From contig WIDE01000020.1 in the NCBI GenBank assembly GCA_015039315.1, forward strand, positions 171,936 through 235,935: a DNA stretch of 64,000 bases, read 5' to 3'. The notes beneath the pieces are model-generated. The model was given only the letters and a program-made list of their open reading frames with translations. It had not been told where the DNA came from and searched no databases. This DNA comes from Clavulina sp. PMI_390 (taxonomy: Eukaryota; Basidiomycota; Agaricomycetes; Cantharellales; Hydnaceae). The position numbers were made by a program, and so were the translations under genes. Of this stretch, positions 38,801 through 50,034 are shown piece by piece. How positions within the stretch are numbered: the stretch's first letter is position 1; every line of letters begins with the position of its first letter.

Positions 38801-38948
38801 AAAGAAGGCGCGGGCTGAAGATGCGGTAGTAAGTTTTTTTTACTGGGATTGGATGGTGTTCATGTCGCTGAATTGATTTCCCCGAACCATTCTTGCGCGA
38901 CAGAACCAGCATGCTTATATGCTTTTCTATGTCCGCCGCAAAGAATAA
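35853..38948 (+). CDS. Ubiquitin-specific protease with DUSP and UBL domains (USP4/11/15, Ubp12-like)
   Basis: Cysteine deubiquitinase. A DUSP domain opens the protein (EGDIWFAISKRWWDRWESAC, LGPVDNSDI, PVYLLASRN in the following region). A UBL-like segment precedes the catalytic core. The Cys box is split by an intron at about 36719-36783 and reads GLWNLGETCYMNSALQC after splicing; the oxyanion Asn five residues before the Cys is kept. FATYAQQDSHELLACLLDNL follows. Zinc-ribbon pairs are CPSCNH and CSSCKTH. A second UBL is inserted in the core (VEVQLSYDSSIGSLKKLVAE to DDKIFIYEI). The His box reads LIVHLKRFSSYGTAHEK and GSGHYRAYAYNESDDQWYHY with AD for the third catalytic residue. The last exon (NQHAYMLFYVRRKE, stop 38946-38948) matches the family end. 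The domain order is that of fungal Ubp12 and human USP15. Catalytic residues are all present. Confidence 0.92.
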
Positions 38949-39208
38949 TTATGGAGTCTATCTCGAACGCTCGCATCGAGCATGCTATCGAGAAACTGGG
39001 TTTCTATACTACAGAAATCTCCCTATGTAGATTAGTTAATCGCAAACTTAATCTTCAATTTTTACAGCGGTTCAGGCTCATCACGAATGGCTGACGAAGA
39101 GAAGGCACATCAATTACACGTAAAGACCAGACAAAAGAACCAAAAGGCAAAAAAAAAGGAAAAAAACAAAAGCCAAAAAAAAAGACTACGTCGATTAAGC
39201 AACGCACT

Positions 39209-40189
39209 TTACTCGGCAACGTCAAATACCAAGAACTCGGCATCCCGATCACTGACATTTTCAATCACGAGGTTCTCGGTAGCGCCTTGGGAGGTAACGA
39301 AGACCCCGTCGCCCTCAGAGATCTCGACCTCGCCATTGATGCGGATCTTCGCGCCGATCGCAGCCTCGGTGTTGTATCCAGATGTCTGGATGAGGTGCAC
39401 ATATGTTTTGCGCTCCGATTCCCCTTCCTTGGGAGATGGAATCGAGTGCGAAACCGTCACTGATGGGGAGAGGAGGGAGGCGAATACGGAAGTGTTTGCA
39501 TGGATGGGTGTGGGGCCAGAACCTTCGCGCTCAGTTAAGACCTCTGGCGAGGAACCGATAGGGCCGACTACTTGGACGAGCACATCACGCTTTTCGGCGT
39601 CGGTGAAATGGCGCGTGTAGTACGAAGGCTCAAGGCGGTACGTGCCGGGATTGACCCAGATTTGCAGGAAGTGAACTGGATGCTTGGAGTTGGCATTGAA
39701 CTCGGAGTGGGCGATGCCTGTTCCAGCTGAGGTCATCTGAGATAACGATCAGATATATTAGTGCTTCCTCAAAACATACGCTGAGAACCAAGCATGTCAC
39801 TTACCTGGACATCCCCTCGCTTCATGATCTCACGGTTCCCCATGGAGTCTTTGTGCTCGAGCTCTCCAGAGACGATGTATGAGAAGATCTCCATCTCGCT
39901 ATGACGATGCTGGCCAAAGCCACGCGAGGGCTGGACACGATCCTCATTGATGACACGCAGCCCGCCAAAGCCGGCAAATTTAGGGTCCCAGTAGCTTAAC
40001 AACAAAACAATCGTTAGATAATGGACGGAGGTATTTGTAGGAGATCAAGCAAACTCACGAAGAAAAGCTGAAAGTGTGGAATGTCTTGAGCCAAGTAATG
40101 TCGGCATGACCACGGTCTTGTGACAGACGAGGTGTAAGCTTAAGCGTAGTAGCAGACGATTTCTCTGCAGCGTTGGTCGCGGTCGACAT
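39209..40189 (-). CDS. Pirin family protein
   Basis: Iron-binding cupin protein, nuclear co-regulator or quercetinase-like enzyme in other organisms. ATG at 40189 (MSTATNAAEKSS). Exon 1 gives GHADITWLKTFHTFSFSS; an intron joins it to YWDPKFAGFGGLRVINEDRV. The metal site is present: FGQHRHSEMEIFSYI supplies two His, and GTGIAHSEFNANS the third His and the Glu. The C-terminal cupin half (VHFLQIWVNPGTYRLEP to FLVFDVAE) is complete. The frame stays open for about 60 codons upstream of 40189 without an ATG, rich in Arg/Ser/Leu as in a mitochondrial presequence; an upstream exon might add this, but I see no start. Confidence 0.9.
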
Positions 40190-41537
40190 TGTTCGAAGGC
40201 TTGTAGCAGCAGTAGGAAGGCGAAGTTGAGCAAGTGTCCGAAGACGAGCGATTTGCTGAATGGTGGAAGACGTGGTGTGCAAGTTTGTGAGGGAGCGAAG
40301 GGGAGACTTTGGACGGCCGGGGCGGCTTTTATAGACTGACTGGACGGTAGACAGTGACGAGGAGGGCAAGCATGACAGCTGCCAAAGCCAATTGAGTCCT
40401 TCGCGTCAGCATGATGACGTATTAATAAGCTCGTTGGTGAGCACGAATCAGAGCCTTGTAGTCACTGCTTGTAGTCAACGTTAACACGCAACACGATGAC
40501 CAGAAAACTCGAGGTAATGCTGGAACGTACTGGCACTTGCTGGCTGATGGGAGAAGGGTGTGTCGCTGTTTGGCTGTATTGTGAAGTCATGACATGTGCC
40601 CACACTGTCGATCCACATTAACCATGACCCCTGGCATTAGTCTCAGCTAGGGCTTCTGCGTGTAGTTCACTTGGGCCACGGACTCGTAGCTTCTCGAAAT
40701 TACGTCAGGTGGCGAGCCTATACCAGCCCCCAGAGTTGATATGACGGCCTTTGAGTAAGTTGTTTTGGAATGTGAGCTGGAGGCACTGGCGAATACTCGC
40801 TCGGATCTGCAATCCCTTCGCTCGTGCTCATGATTTGAAGCTTCAGCAACCCCTGGCAGTGTGCTACTCAAACTATCTCAAATTGCGATCGATCACTTGG
40901 GAGTGTTCTGTGTCTTCGCCGCCAGCTAATGAGCATGGTTCGCATTCAAATGTCCGATCCAGTTGCAATACCGTGTCTCTGCCCTAAACAAAAGCCTGCA
41001 CTTTGGAAATTCGGCGGCCTTGCCTGGCCGGAGAGCAGCGTGTGAACTCCTTATACCTCAGCAGCGCGTCTGTTGTGACAAGACTGACGATGGCACTGGC
41101 TGGCGCTACCATATAAGGATGGTGCAAAAAAATCGGCCAAGCCACCCAGAAGTGCTCGGAGGCTATTGTCAGGATCTTGTCCTTTGGAGAAAGTGCTAGT
41201 GAATTACAGATCCAGGCTTGGAACGTATACAGTATCACGCACTTATATGGGTGATCGGGCAGCCACGCCCATATCACTAGGCACCCCAACTACAGCGACC
41301 ATCCTTAAGCGGAGTGAATGCTCGGATACAGAGTATCATACCGCGGGCCGGAAGACTCATCGTCTCCTGTTCCCTTCAGGGCCAAGACGTCTATTGTGCC
41401 CTTCACATGAGCAGCACTCATTTCACCTCCAGCTAGCTGTTTATTATCCTCCATCTACAGAATTCCTTGATCACGTATTCTCAACAGGAGTAAACGCGTG
41501 GAACAGGAGCGTTTGTCAACGATAGTCTCTGCAGTTT
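40190..41537. other. Intergenic, upstream of TVP38 copy 1
   Basis: About 1.3 kb with no supported gene. Part of it (from about 41230) is repeated upstream of the second TVP38 gene: a GTGATCGGGCAGCCAC block with flanking similarity occurs at both places. Confidence 0.5.
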
Positions 41538-41545
41538 TATAAATA
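41538..41545 (+). promoter_or_regulatory. TATA box of TVP38 copy 1
   Basis: TATAAATA 90 bases before the ATG at 41635. The same octamer with the same flank (AAATAGCTTC) occurs before copy 2. Confidence 0.6.
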
Positions 41546-41634
41546 GCTTCCTCTGATGTTCATAACAGACTGCCCATCTGCCAAGGCCACATCCACCTCG
41601 CTTGCCTGCCCATTGCGCATCGTTCCCAGTCTTG

Positions 41635-42918
41635 ATGTCATACGCACCTCCCTCCTACCCCCCGCCGCCATCGATACGAGCTGGTTATTCTGGCTATTCC
41701 TCGTCCTCAACTGCTACCTTTCAAGTGCAGCGTCCTCGCAGCCCTACTCCTTCCGAGCTGGAGGACGCAGACGAGTCACCTTTTAACTTTAAGAACCTCT
41801 TCAACCGAGGACAACAACCTGGTCCTCCCAATGGTAAGAACTTCTAACGGGTCCCATCACCCAACCCTCCGAGCGTGATTCTTACTCAAGACGTTGAATA
41901 CGACAGTATGGGTCATCGTCGGTGGCGTGATCTTTATCGTCTTCTTCGTCGTCGTCATGGTGCTGCACAATAAAATTGTAGACGCTATCAACCCTGTTGC
42001 TGAGAAACTCAGAAAGTACGTTGTAGAATTTTGTCTCACTCGAATGTCATCACGAGGCGCTATCTAATCTGCATATCGATCCTTCCAAGCCTTCCTGGGG
42101 GGTGGGCGATCCCTATAGGCATCCTCATCATACTATCCTTCCCTCCCGTATGTCACCATCCCCACAATGCAGCCCGGCGACCTACTCACGGCGACTGTAA
42201 ACCCAACAGCTGTTCGGTCATGAACTCGTAGATATCATGATTGGTGTCGTATGGGGAGTGTGGAAAGGCTTCCTCATCGCAGCCGCTGGCCATCTTCTGG
42301 GTGAGATCGCCAACTGGTTTGTCTTCAAATACGCGTGCACAAGCCGTTCGCAGAAGTGGGAGCGGCAGAAGCTAGGATATGCGTGCTTAGCCCAAGTTGT
42401 CCGTGAAGGTGGATTCTTCGCTGTGATAGTGATCCGATTTTCCGCAATTCCTGGACATCGTGAGTCACTCGTGCATCGTCGTGATGAATATCCTGTTGGT
42501 TTGTTCTCATAGGTTTTCGCCATATCCTTTGATTTATTTCGTAGTCTCCACTGTCATATTCGCGGTCTGTGGCGTTAGCTTCTGGACCTACCTTATCGCG
42601 AACATTCTCACTCTTCCCAAGCTGTTCGTTACCGTATACGTCGGGGTCGCAGCAGACAGCAAATCGCAGTCAAATACGTCCAAGACCATTTCTACTGTTG
42701 TCACCGTTGTAGGCGTGGTGGTCACTATCGTCGCTTGCCGGTGGACCTTCAGGAAAATGGATACCGTGCGGCCAGCTATTGTTGAGGAGAGAAGGGCAGC
42801 AAGGGCGGCAAGGATTGCTGCCAGTCAGAATTCACGATACAAAGGAGGGCGGGGTACGGACGATGATGGGGACAATGCCTTTTTGCTACACCCCTCAGGC
42901 TCTTCGTTTCGTGCTTGA
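41635..42918 (+). CDS. TVP38/SNARE-associated Golgi-like membrane protein, copy 1
   Basis: VTT/DedA-like membrane protein of the Golgi TVP38 family, of uncertain molecular role in vesicle traffic or lipid scrambling. ATG 41635 starts a Pro/Tyr/Ser-rich cytosolic N-terminus (MSYAPPSYPPPPS). Introns follow the PPNG codon (about 41834) and at about 42016, 42150, 42461. Membrane segments: VWVIVGGVIFIVFFVVVMVL, WAIPIGILIILSFPP, IGVVWGVWKGFLIAAAGHLL and the later STVIFAVCGVSFWTYL and VVTVVGVVVTIVAC. The family signature VREGGFFAVIVIRFSAIPGH is present. The C-terminus is Arg-rich then acidic. It differs from the downstream copy mainly in the tail. Confidence 0.88.
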
Positions 42919-43590
42919 TGGTATTTTTGCCGTTACTTTTATCTGGTTCCTTTGGTTAGTGTTGTATCTAAACTGCCGCTTGTTCCACATGAAGACTGTC
43001 AAATTATCCGACTTACGCTATTTCAAATGATTATTTCGGTCAAACAAGCGTGTTGGCTTACCCTACCCATACCCTGTTACGAAATCAGTCCTAGGCGATA
43101 ACCCGAAGCTACGCAAAGAGACAGACACTGGCAACTATATGAGGCTAGTGTGTTAAGAATAGCATCAGGCGATCGAGCAAGTCATTCAAAAGAGGAAAAA
43201 TTCCAATGGTATTGCTTTTATTTCATTGTGAAGCGCCCACGCCCCCGCAGATCTGGAGCCTATCATTTGTGTCGGGTCGGTTGCATTATTACGCACTAAT
43301 GCAGGTGATCGGGCAGCCACACCCATACCACTGGACGCCCCAAGCACGACAACCATACCAGTGGATTGAATGCAAATATATCCATGTAAGGGAACAGTCC
43401 ACGGGCCGAGGTGACTCGTCATCTCCCCTCACGGTCCAAGACACCCGCAGTTGACCTCTATCCAAACGACCACCTATCGCACTCAGCTAGCTGTTTATTA
43501 TCGCCCATTAGCGTAATCTTCTGACCACGTAGCTTGAACAGGACACAGACTTTGCTCAAGAGTTTTTGCCAAGGTTCGTTACTCTAGGTT

Positions 43591-43598
43591 TATAAATA
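43591..43598 (+). promoter_or_regulatory. TATA box of TVP38 copy 2
   Basis: TATAAATA 93 bases before the ATG at 43691, matching the element before copy 1. Confidence 0.6.
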
Positions 43599-43690
43599 GC
43601 TTCATCTGACTTTCGCAACAGACTACCTATCCGCCAAGGCCTCTTCCACCGCCTCAGTTGTTCGTCTAGCGCAAATCATCCCCAGCCTCT

Positions 43691-44969
43691 ATGTCGTACG
43701 CGCCTCCCTCCTACCCTCCACCGCCCTCGCTGGACGCTGGTTACTCCGGCTATTCCGAGTCTTCAGTTGCACCCCACCAAGAACAACGTCCCACTAGCCC
43801 CACTCCTTCCGAGCTAGAAGATGCAGATGAGTCCCCTTTCGGGTTCACGAACCTCTTCAACCGAGGAAAACGAGCTGGCCCTCCCAATGGTAAGAAATTT
43901 CTCACGCTTCCCCTAACCTCGCCAGTGTGGTCCTTACTCGATCTATCGAATTCAACAGTATGGGTCATCGTCGGCGGCGTGGTTTTTCTGGTCTTCTTCG
44001 TCGTTGTCATGATATTACACAACAAAATTGTCGACGCTATCAACCCTGTTGCCGAAAAACTCAGAAAGTACGTCTTCGAAATCTCGTCTCAACCAACAAC
44101 AATTGTGCATCAGGAATCTTCGTCTAACCTGCCTATCTCTTTCTCAGCCTTCCTGGCGGATGGGCGATCCCTATTGGAATCCTTGTCATTTTGTCGTTCC
44201 CTCCTGTATGTCACCACATCCACAACGCATTATATGAATCTGTTCACAATGACTGTGACCCTATAGCTGTTTGGTCATGAACTCGTAGATATCATGATTG
44301 GTGTCGTATGGGGTGTATGGAAAGGCTTCCTCATCGCAGCTGCTGGCCATCTTCTCGGCGAAATCGCCAACTGGTTTGTCTTCAAGTACTGGTGCACGGG
44401 GCGTTCACAAAAGTACGAGCAGCAGAAGTTAGGGTATGCGTGCTTGGCCCAAGTCGTCCGCGAAGGAGGATTCTTCGCTGTGATAGTGATACGATTCTCT
44501 GCTATTCCAGGACATCGTAAGTGACTCGTCTTAGGCGCCGTTTTGGTTCGTACTCATGAGTTTTCGCGATATTTTGGCATTTATTTTTTTAGTCTCCACC
44601 GTCATCTTCGCTGTCTGTGGTGTCAGCTTCTGGACCTACCTTGTCGCGAACATTCTCACTCTACCCAAGCTATTCGTCACTGTATACGTCGGAGTGGCAG
44701 CAGACAGTAATTCCGAGTCAAAGACGTCCAAGATCATCTCCTACGTTGTCACTGCTTCGGGGATAATCATCACTATCATTGCATGCCGTTGGACCTTCAG
44801 AAAAATGGATGCCGTGCGACCAGAGATCGTGGAAGAGAGACGGGCAGCTAGGGCAGCGAGGAGGGGGATCGTGGCTGGCCAGACTTCGCGATATAAAGGA
44901 CTTCGGGGTACTGATATTGATGGAGATAGTGCTCCTCTGCTAGAGCCTTCTGCATCTCGCCCCGAGTGA
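43691..44969 (+). CDS. TVP38/SNARE-associated Golgi-like membrane protein, copy 2
   Basis: Tandem paralogue of the gene at 41635, offset by about 2.06 kb, same strand and same intron positions. ATG 43691 (MSYAPPSYPPPPSLDAGYSG). Introns follow PPNG (about 43890-43960), after KLRK (about 44069), after ILSFPP (about 44210-44270) and after IPGH (about 44519-44592). Splicing gives VWVIVGGVVFLVFFVVVMIL, LPGGWAIPIGILVILSFPP, then LFGHELVDIMIGVVWGVWKG, VREGGFFAVIVIRFSAIPGH and STVIFAVCGVSFWTYLVANI. The C-terminus is PLLEPSASRPE. Both copies look intact, with no stop or frameshift in the spliced frame, so both may be functional. Confidence 0.88.
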
Positions 44970-46016
44970 CTTAGTGGTTAACCATACTTCCCCTTCGTCG
45001 TTGTCAATCAAGCTATACCGATCGCATTACCCTATGCGCACTATATCGTGGGGTCCGAATCTAGAGCCGTCCTACCTGCTTGATCAATCGGGACGGTTGT
45101 CATGCAATCGCATCTTGAAAAATCTACAATCAATAAGGTGTATAACCCAGAACATTACCTGATTCTCCATCGCTGAAATAGTATCGGAATGCTGTAGCTC
45201 CCCATGATCTGGATGGGGCTTGAGTGTATGCAAGGCTGTCCCCAGAAGTACTTGGTGCTTGCCTGGAACCTTCTAACGGTCTTGATATGGCTTCAATGCT
45301 CACTAGGATTGAAAATGATTTGTGATTTGTTCTTTGATTGCATTTGGGGAACGTGAGAGTCGTCGACAAGACGAGCAACGAAGAATGTGAGAGCAAGAAA
45401 AAGCCTAACGAATGGCAGAGGTGGGGATATCTGGGACGGGCACAAGATGAGTACATACAGCAGACTAGGCGAGAAACAGTCCATTGCATGCAAGAGAAGA
45501 ACGAATTGAGATGGATGAGTAGGGGGAAGGGGGAATCTGAGGGAGAGAGGAAATGCGTGAAGATTGAAGATGACGGCCCGAGTGCAAGATGATAAGAATA
45601 GGTTAGACAAAGATATCTAAGCCACGAGTGATCCAAAGGTAACAACATGGGCAAAAAGCGCAGAGCAGTCAAGATGTGGGGTTCAGGGAAGGATCGGCGA
45701 GGGGGAGGGACAGGGGGTCATGTGATGATGGCGGTGAAGGTGAGGGAATTGGCGATCTAGACCGCTGCAAGGCAACAATCGTCACTCGCCACATGGAGGG
45801 GAGGAAACTTAACAGGTTGATAAGCATCGCCTTGATGGGCGATCCGTCGACAACTCTGACAGAATGGCGGGCTTGGAGTGAGAGCCCTCGAGGGATGGCC
45901 GATATACAGCCCTCGGAGCGGGGTTTGGGAGGGTTAGACGGGAGCAAGGCACGGCGTACATCAGACGAAAACCGAAAACCCGGCGGATCATTGACAACGA
46001 GTCATCTGAGGGAGCA
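44970..46016. other. Intergenic, convergent spacer
   Basis: About 1 kb between the ends of TVP38 copy 2 and the Ras-like gene. Open frames in this stretch on both strands are compositionally biased and show no family resemblance; they probably cover untranslated 3' sequence. Confidence 0.5.
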
Positions 46017-48002
46017 TCACATTATCAAGCACTTATCATCCTTGTCCTTTTTCGAATTCTTCTTCCCAAAAAGGCCACCTTTCTTTTTGTCCGGCTGTCT
46101 CGACGACGATGGCGGCGGTAAATGATGGGGTGGCGGTGACGGTCTCGACCCACCTCCCCCATACCCAGGCGGTCCTCTCGACCCAGAGGATGGATCAGAC
46201 ATCTTCCGCCCCGGTCTTGAATCCTCCGCAATGTGGTTCGCTCGCGGGTATTGTGGATTCCGCCCTGGAACAGGGGGCATGCCCATACTCCCACCAGTGG
46301 AAGCAGAAGACCATGTTCCGTTCATGTTGGGCATCTGAGTCATCGAGGCGTTCGTGCCACTTCTTGACCGCGTCCCATTCCGCGGCGTCGTTAGGCCACC
46401 GCCACCAGCACCATTACCATTGAGCCCAGAGGGCTGTGATGAGGAGTTACGCGGGCTAGCGTACATCCCCGCGCCCATACCACCAGAGCCATAGGTTGCT
46501 CCTGGCGCATCCGATTCGTAGAGTCCTGGAAGAATGAGGCCTTGATGGCTGTATCCCGGTGGGTTCTCTGTCTGTCCATCTGGCCACATACGCGCAACCA
46601 TCTGATTAAGAGGCATTGGCCCCTCCAAGATTGGGCCTTGTTGGCCCAACTCTCTGTTCTCATCCGATGTTCTTCGGCCACTCGCTGCCCGCCGCGCTTC
46701 GCTTGCGGCTACAGCTGCAATGGCGCTTGCCGGTACCTCAATACTCTGCGCATTCTTAGGGCCTGTGATGAGGCGCCCCTTGAGTTCGTACCGCATCGAG
46801 ACATGCGCATGGCGATTCCTGAGGCGTGTGATCGGCTCGGTGAATACGAGCGGAACGTTATGTGCGGTTTTGGCAGACGTCTCAATGTACGTCGCCTTGA
46901 TTGAGCGTGCAAACTCAATCCCAGCCTGTGCAGGCACAACGCGCTTTTGATCCAGTTTGTTCCCAACGACAATGACAATAGGGTCTTTGCGTTGGACCCG
47001 GGTGACAATGTTGTAGAAGAGTTTGAGGCGGTCAAAGCTCTTGTACGAGCCTATTGAGAAGACAAGGACGAAGGCTGCGGTTTCCCTAAGAGGAATGAGA
47101 GTCGTTGGCGCCCAATCACAAGAAAAAATTTCAGATCGACGGATGGTGGCTCACCATGTCCATTGATCTCGTACCGGCGCATATTCCTCTACAGGAAGGG
47201 GAAAGAGGTGTATCAGCCACGCCGAAGCTTCTGACTTCTGGACATTGATTGCGGAAAAAAGACTCTACCTTGCCCAGCGGTGTCGATAATCTCGATGAAA
47301 CATCGTTGCGGCCCAACTTTGGTGGCTTTTCGGTATGCATCCTCTATTGTCGGATCATAGGTCTTGCGTCACAAAGGGAGAGCAGAGTGGCAACCGAGTG
47401 GGAGGAAAACAAACAATGCGAGTGGGGGTGGAATTAGTTAGGAACAAAGGGCTCTTGTTTTAGACGCTCATCCCAAAGGATAGATTACACACCTCTGAGA
47501 AGTAGAGTCAATCGCATGACAATGGAGAGTTACAATATTAGGCGAGAAGGCACAGGCGGGCAAAAGAGATCCGCGAAGCGATCATTCGAGTCTATGAGCG
47601 ACTGGCTGGCTCCAAGCGAATGAAGCGCTCAACAACTCACCGACAAAGGCATTGAGGCAGAACTGGAAAGATAAGGAGAGAACATCTCAAGTCAATATAT
47701 CGCATCAACGAAGGCATTGAGAGAGAAAGGGGTGACTCGCACAAACGACGCGTAGGTACGCGCGGTTTGCGGAAGCGTCAGCGGAGAGGGGAGCAACTTA
47801 CTTGTACAGCCAGAGCGGTTTTTCCAACACCACCATCACCAAGAAGGGCTAATCGCCATGAGTCCATATCCTTGTCATCTGGATGTGAATCGGATTCTGG
47901 GTCGGCTTGTGTCGACGGCATATGCGAGGCAGATGGTCGGGAGTAGGAGGGTGCATTGGGCACCGATCCCAAGCGCTCCCGAGATGGTCTTGATATCGGC
48001 AT
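46017..48002 (-). CDS. Ras-like small GTPase with long C-terminal extension and CaaX box
   Basis: Small GTPase of the Ras family. ATG 48002 opens a 50-residue disordered N-terminus, then [17 protein letters not shown] (P-loop). The G3 region spans introns: IEIIDTAGQ joins to [10 protein letters not shown], then [21 protein letters not shown]4 is VGNKLDQKR and G5 [12 protein letters not shown]. After the G domain comes an extension of roughly 230 residues, rich in Gly, Ser, Pro and Asn ([37 protein letters not shown]), then a lysine cluster ([18 protein letters not shown]) and a terminal CLIM. Polybasic region plus CaaX is the classic plasma-membrane anchor. The first exon joins through short introns between about 47.1 and 47.8 kb whose boundaries I did not all resolve; the switch I part is the least certain. 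Confidence 0.85.
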
Positions 48003-49223
48003 GGATTCTCAACCAAGGGGAGACGAAGTAGAGATAGAGCAAGCTCGTGGATGGGGTAAGGATTCTCGGGTAAAGCAAGATAGTGCCGGTGCTACGAGTC
48101 ACACAACCTTTTTAGAGTAGGATACAGCGTTAAGCGGGGTCTCTGAGGATAGAAGGGCAGAGGACGTACCTCGGGCAAGCAGAGGCAAATGACTAGAGGG
48201 TATAGAGGATGGGACAAGGGCGAGCTCTGTAGCTGGGCTCGAGGGGGGAAAACTGTATGAGCTGAGACACACAAGTTCCGAGAGCTGGCGGCAATAACTC
48301 CCAACGACGGAAGGGGGGAGGCAGATGCAAGGGTGCAAGGTCCTGCTAAGGGTGTATTGAGGCACAAGGAGCGTCCAATAGGTGGAGTATGGAGCAGATC
48401 GTTGAACTGGACAGCGAGCAGGGCCACAGGTGATTTGCGTCGATGGCTATTCCACTATCAGATGAACTAGTGGGAGGTAGGAAAGTAATCCAATGGAAGA
48501 GAAGATCGAGGGAGGGGGTGAGGTGGGCGAGCAGCCGGGAAGGGTAATGTGGGCGGGACGACGAGGTAGTTTCTGGAGTAGAAACCGCATTAGCTGCGAA
48601 ATATTATACAAACTGATCGTGTTCCTGTCTTTGGCACCAAACACAGGAACTCTCCCTCACTCACCCTCTATGCACAGCCAGCCGTTCGGGGGAGACGTGG
48701 AGTGGCAATGAAAGATGACCTCACTTATTAGCCAAGAGCTATACTCCTCTTTCGTTCTTTCTTTCTTTTTCTGGCTGTCAATGGGCCTGCGGCAATGTAA
48801 TGAGCGTCGCCTCCTATCTACGATCGCTGGCGTCTGACGACCTCTCCTGGTAACTTGGGTTCGCGGCTTGGGTACAGATTTCACTTTCCTCCCCCCCAGT
48901 TGGCTCACAATTGCCCGCTGTTATGACTGGCCTGGGTCTGAATTGTTGTATCTTTGAAATGAGTGTCGCAAGCCGACGACTCGGCGAAACGTGTTTCTGC
49001 CGTGACTACCTGGTATGGACTATCCGATCAATGCCCGAATCTGTTCGGACCGATTAGAATGGAAACGCTACCCTTCCCACCTGTTGGGTGCAATATGTAT
49101 GCTACTCACTCGTGGAATAAGAGAGATCCACCAGCGGCAGCTCGGCTCGCCGCCTATTCCCTTTCGATCCACAAAGTGTATCCCCCATTCAGCCATTCAT
49201 CCACAACTGCATCAAAAAACCCC

Positions 49224-49241
49224 GGACTTGAGTCCGGGATC
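49224..49241. repeat. Perfect short hairpin
   Basis: CCCGGACT TG AGTCCGGG: two 8-base arms with a 2-base loop, in an AT-richer background. Function unknown; no poly-T run follows immediately. Confidence 0.6.
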
Positions 49242-50001
49242 CCGATTTTCCCATCTCTATATCTTGTTCCCCCCTCAGATCATGACATCCTGTCTAAAAC
49301 AAGATCAGCCTGTTTTTTTTTTTTTTCTCTGTGCTCCATATCGCCGCACAACGTCAACCCTCAAGACGCTAATGCAAACCCTGTAGGGCGCATTCCACGT
49401 CGGGATACAAAAAAGGAATCCGCCCTTCGGCGCACTTTTTTCCTCATGATTTTGGAAAGTTTGCGAAGTCAAGAAGACGCACTGCCGGCGTCTAGAAAAT
49501 ATTATGGAAAGTCGGCGGATACCGCAGCCCCTCCGCTTCATGGCCCAGATTTCGGCCAACGGTAAGCTGAATGAATGCTTCCCGCGCCCACCCGCCCGCC
49601 GCCCTCTACAAGGAGGTAAGCGATCTCTAATGCGTCACTGCCACAGGAGCACCCCTAATAAGCGGCCAAGTTTGACAACCTGGACCTCAGCCATCGCCAC
49701 AGGAGAGAACCCCTGTCAGGACACGTATCACAATGTATGAGGTCTAGTTCGTCCTAGACTGCCCATACGTCACTAGAACGGCCACGTCCGGATACAAAGT
49801 GTATCATGAGCGCGCGGCCTTTGCCATGGCATGGGTGCCGTGTCGTTCCTTCGGATAAGCTTCGCATCAGGAACAATAGAAGGCGAATTCCATTCAGGTC
49901 TACTTGGAGCCTTCAAGATGGATCACGCTCGCACACCCACAAATCTTCGCCCGCGGTACAAACTTGCCTTCCCAACATCCACGCATACTTGCAACATAGT
50001 C

Positions 50002-50034
50002 CCCTAGCATTTGCCGCAGCTAGGGGTTATATAC
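50002..50034 (+). promoter_or_regulatory. Possible promoter: palindromic STRE-like pair and TATA
   Basis: CCCCTAG and CTAGGGG form an inverted repeat spaced by 12 bases, giving a CCCCT/AGGGG core on both strands as in yeast stress-response elements. A TTATATAC box follows directly, then a C/T-rich tract about 60 bases on. No credible coding region follows within 1 kb. Confidence 0.3.

Noticed and set aside
40190..40369. Open extension upstream of pirin, mitochondrial-presequence-like
   Set aside because: It has no ATG; it begins with a TTG, which is not a normal fungal start, so pirin was started at 40189.
45130..46125. Open frames of 150-180 codons on both strands
   Set aside because: Biased composition, no intron signals or family resemblance; they overlap each other in a convergent spacer.
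48963..49565. Open frame of 200 codons
   Set aside because: Crosses a poly-T run and a hairpin; composition is not protein-like and no domain is seen.
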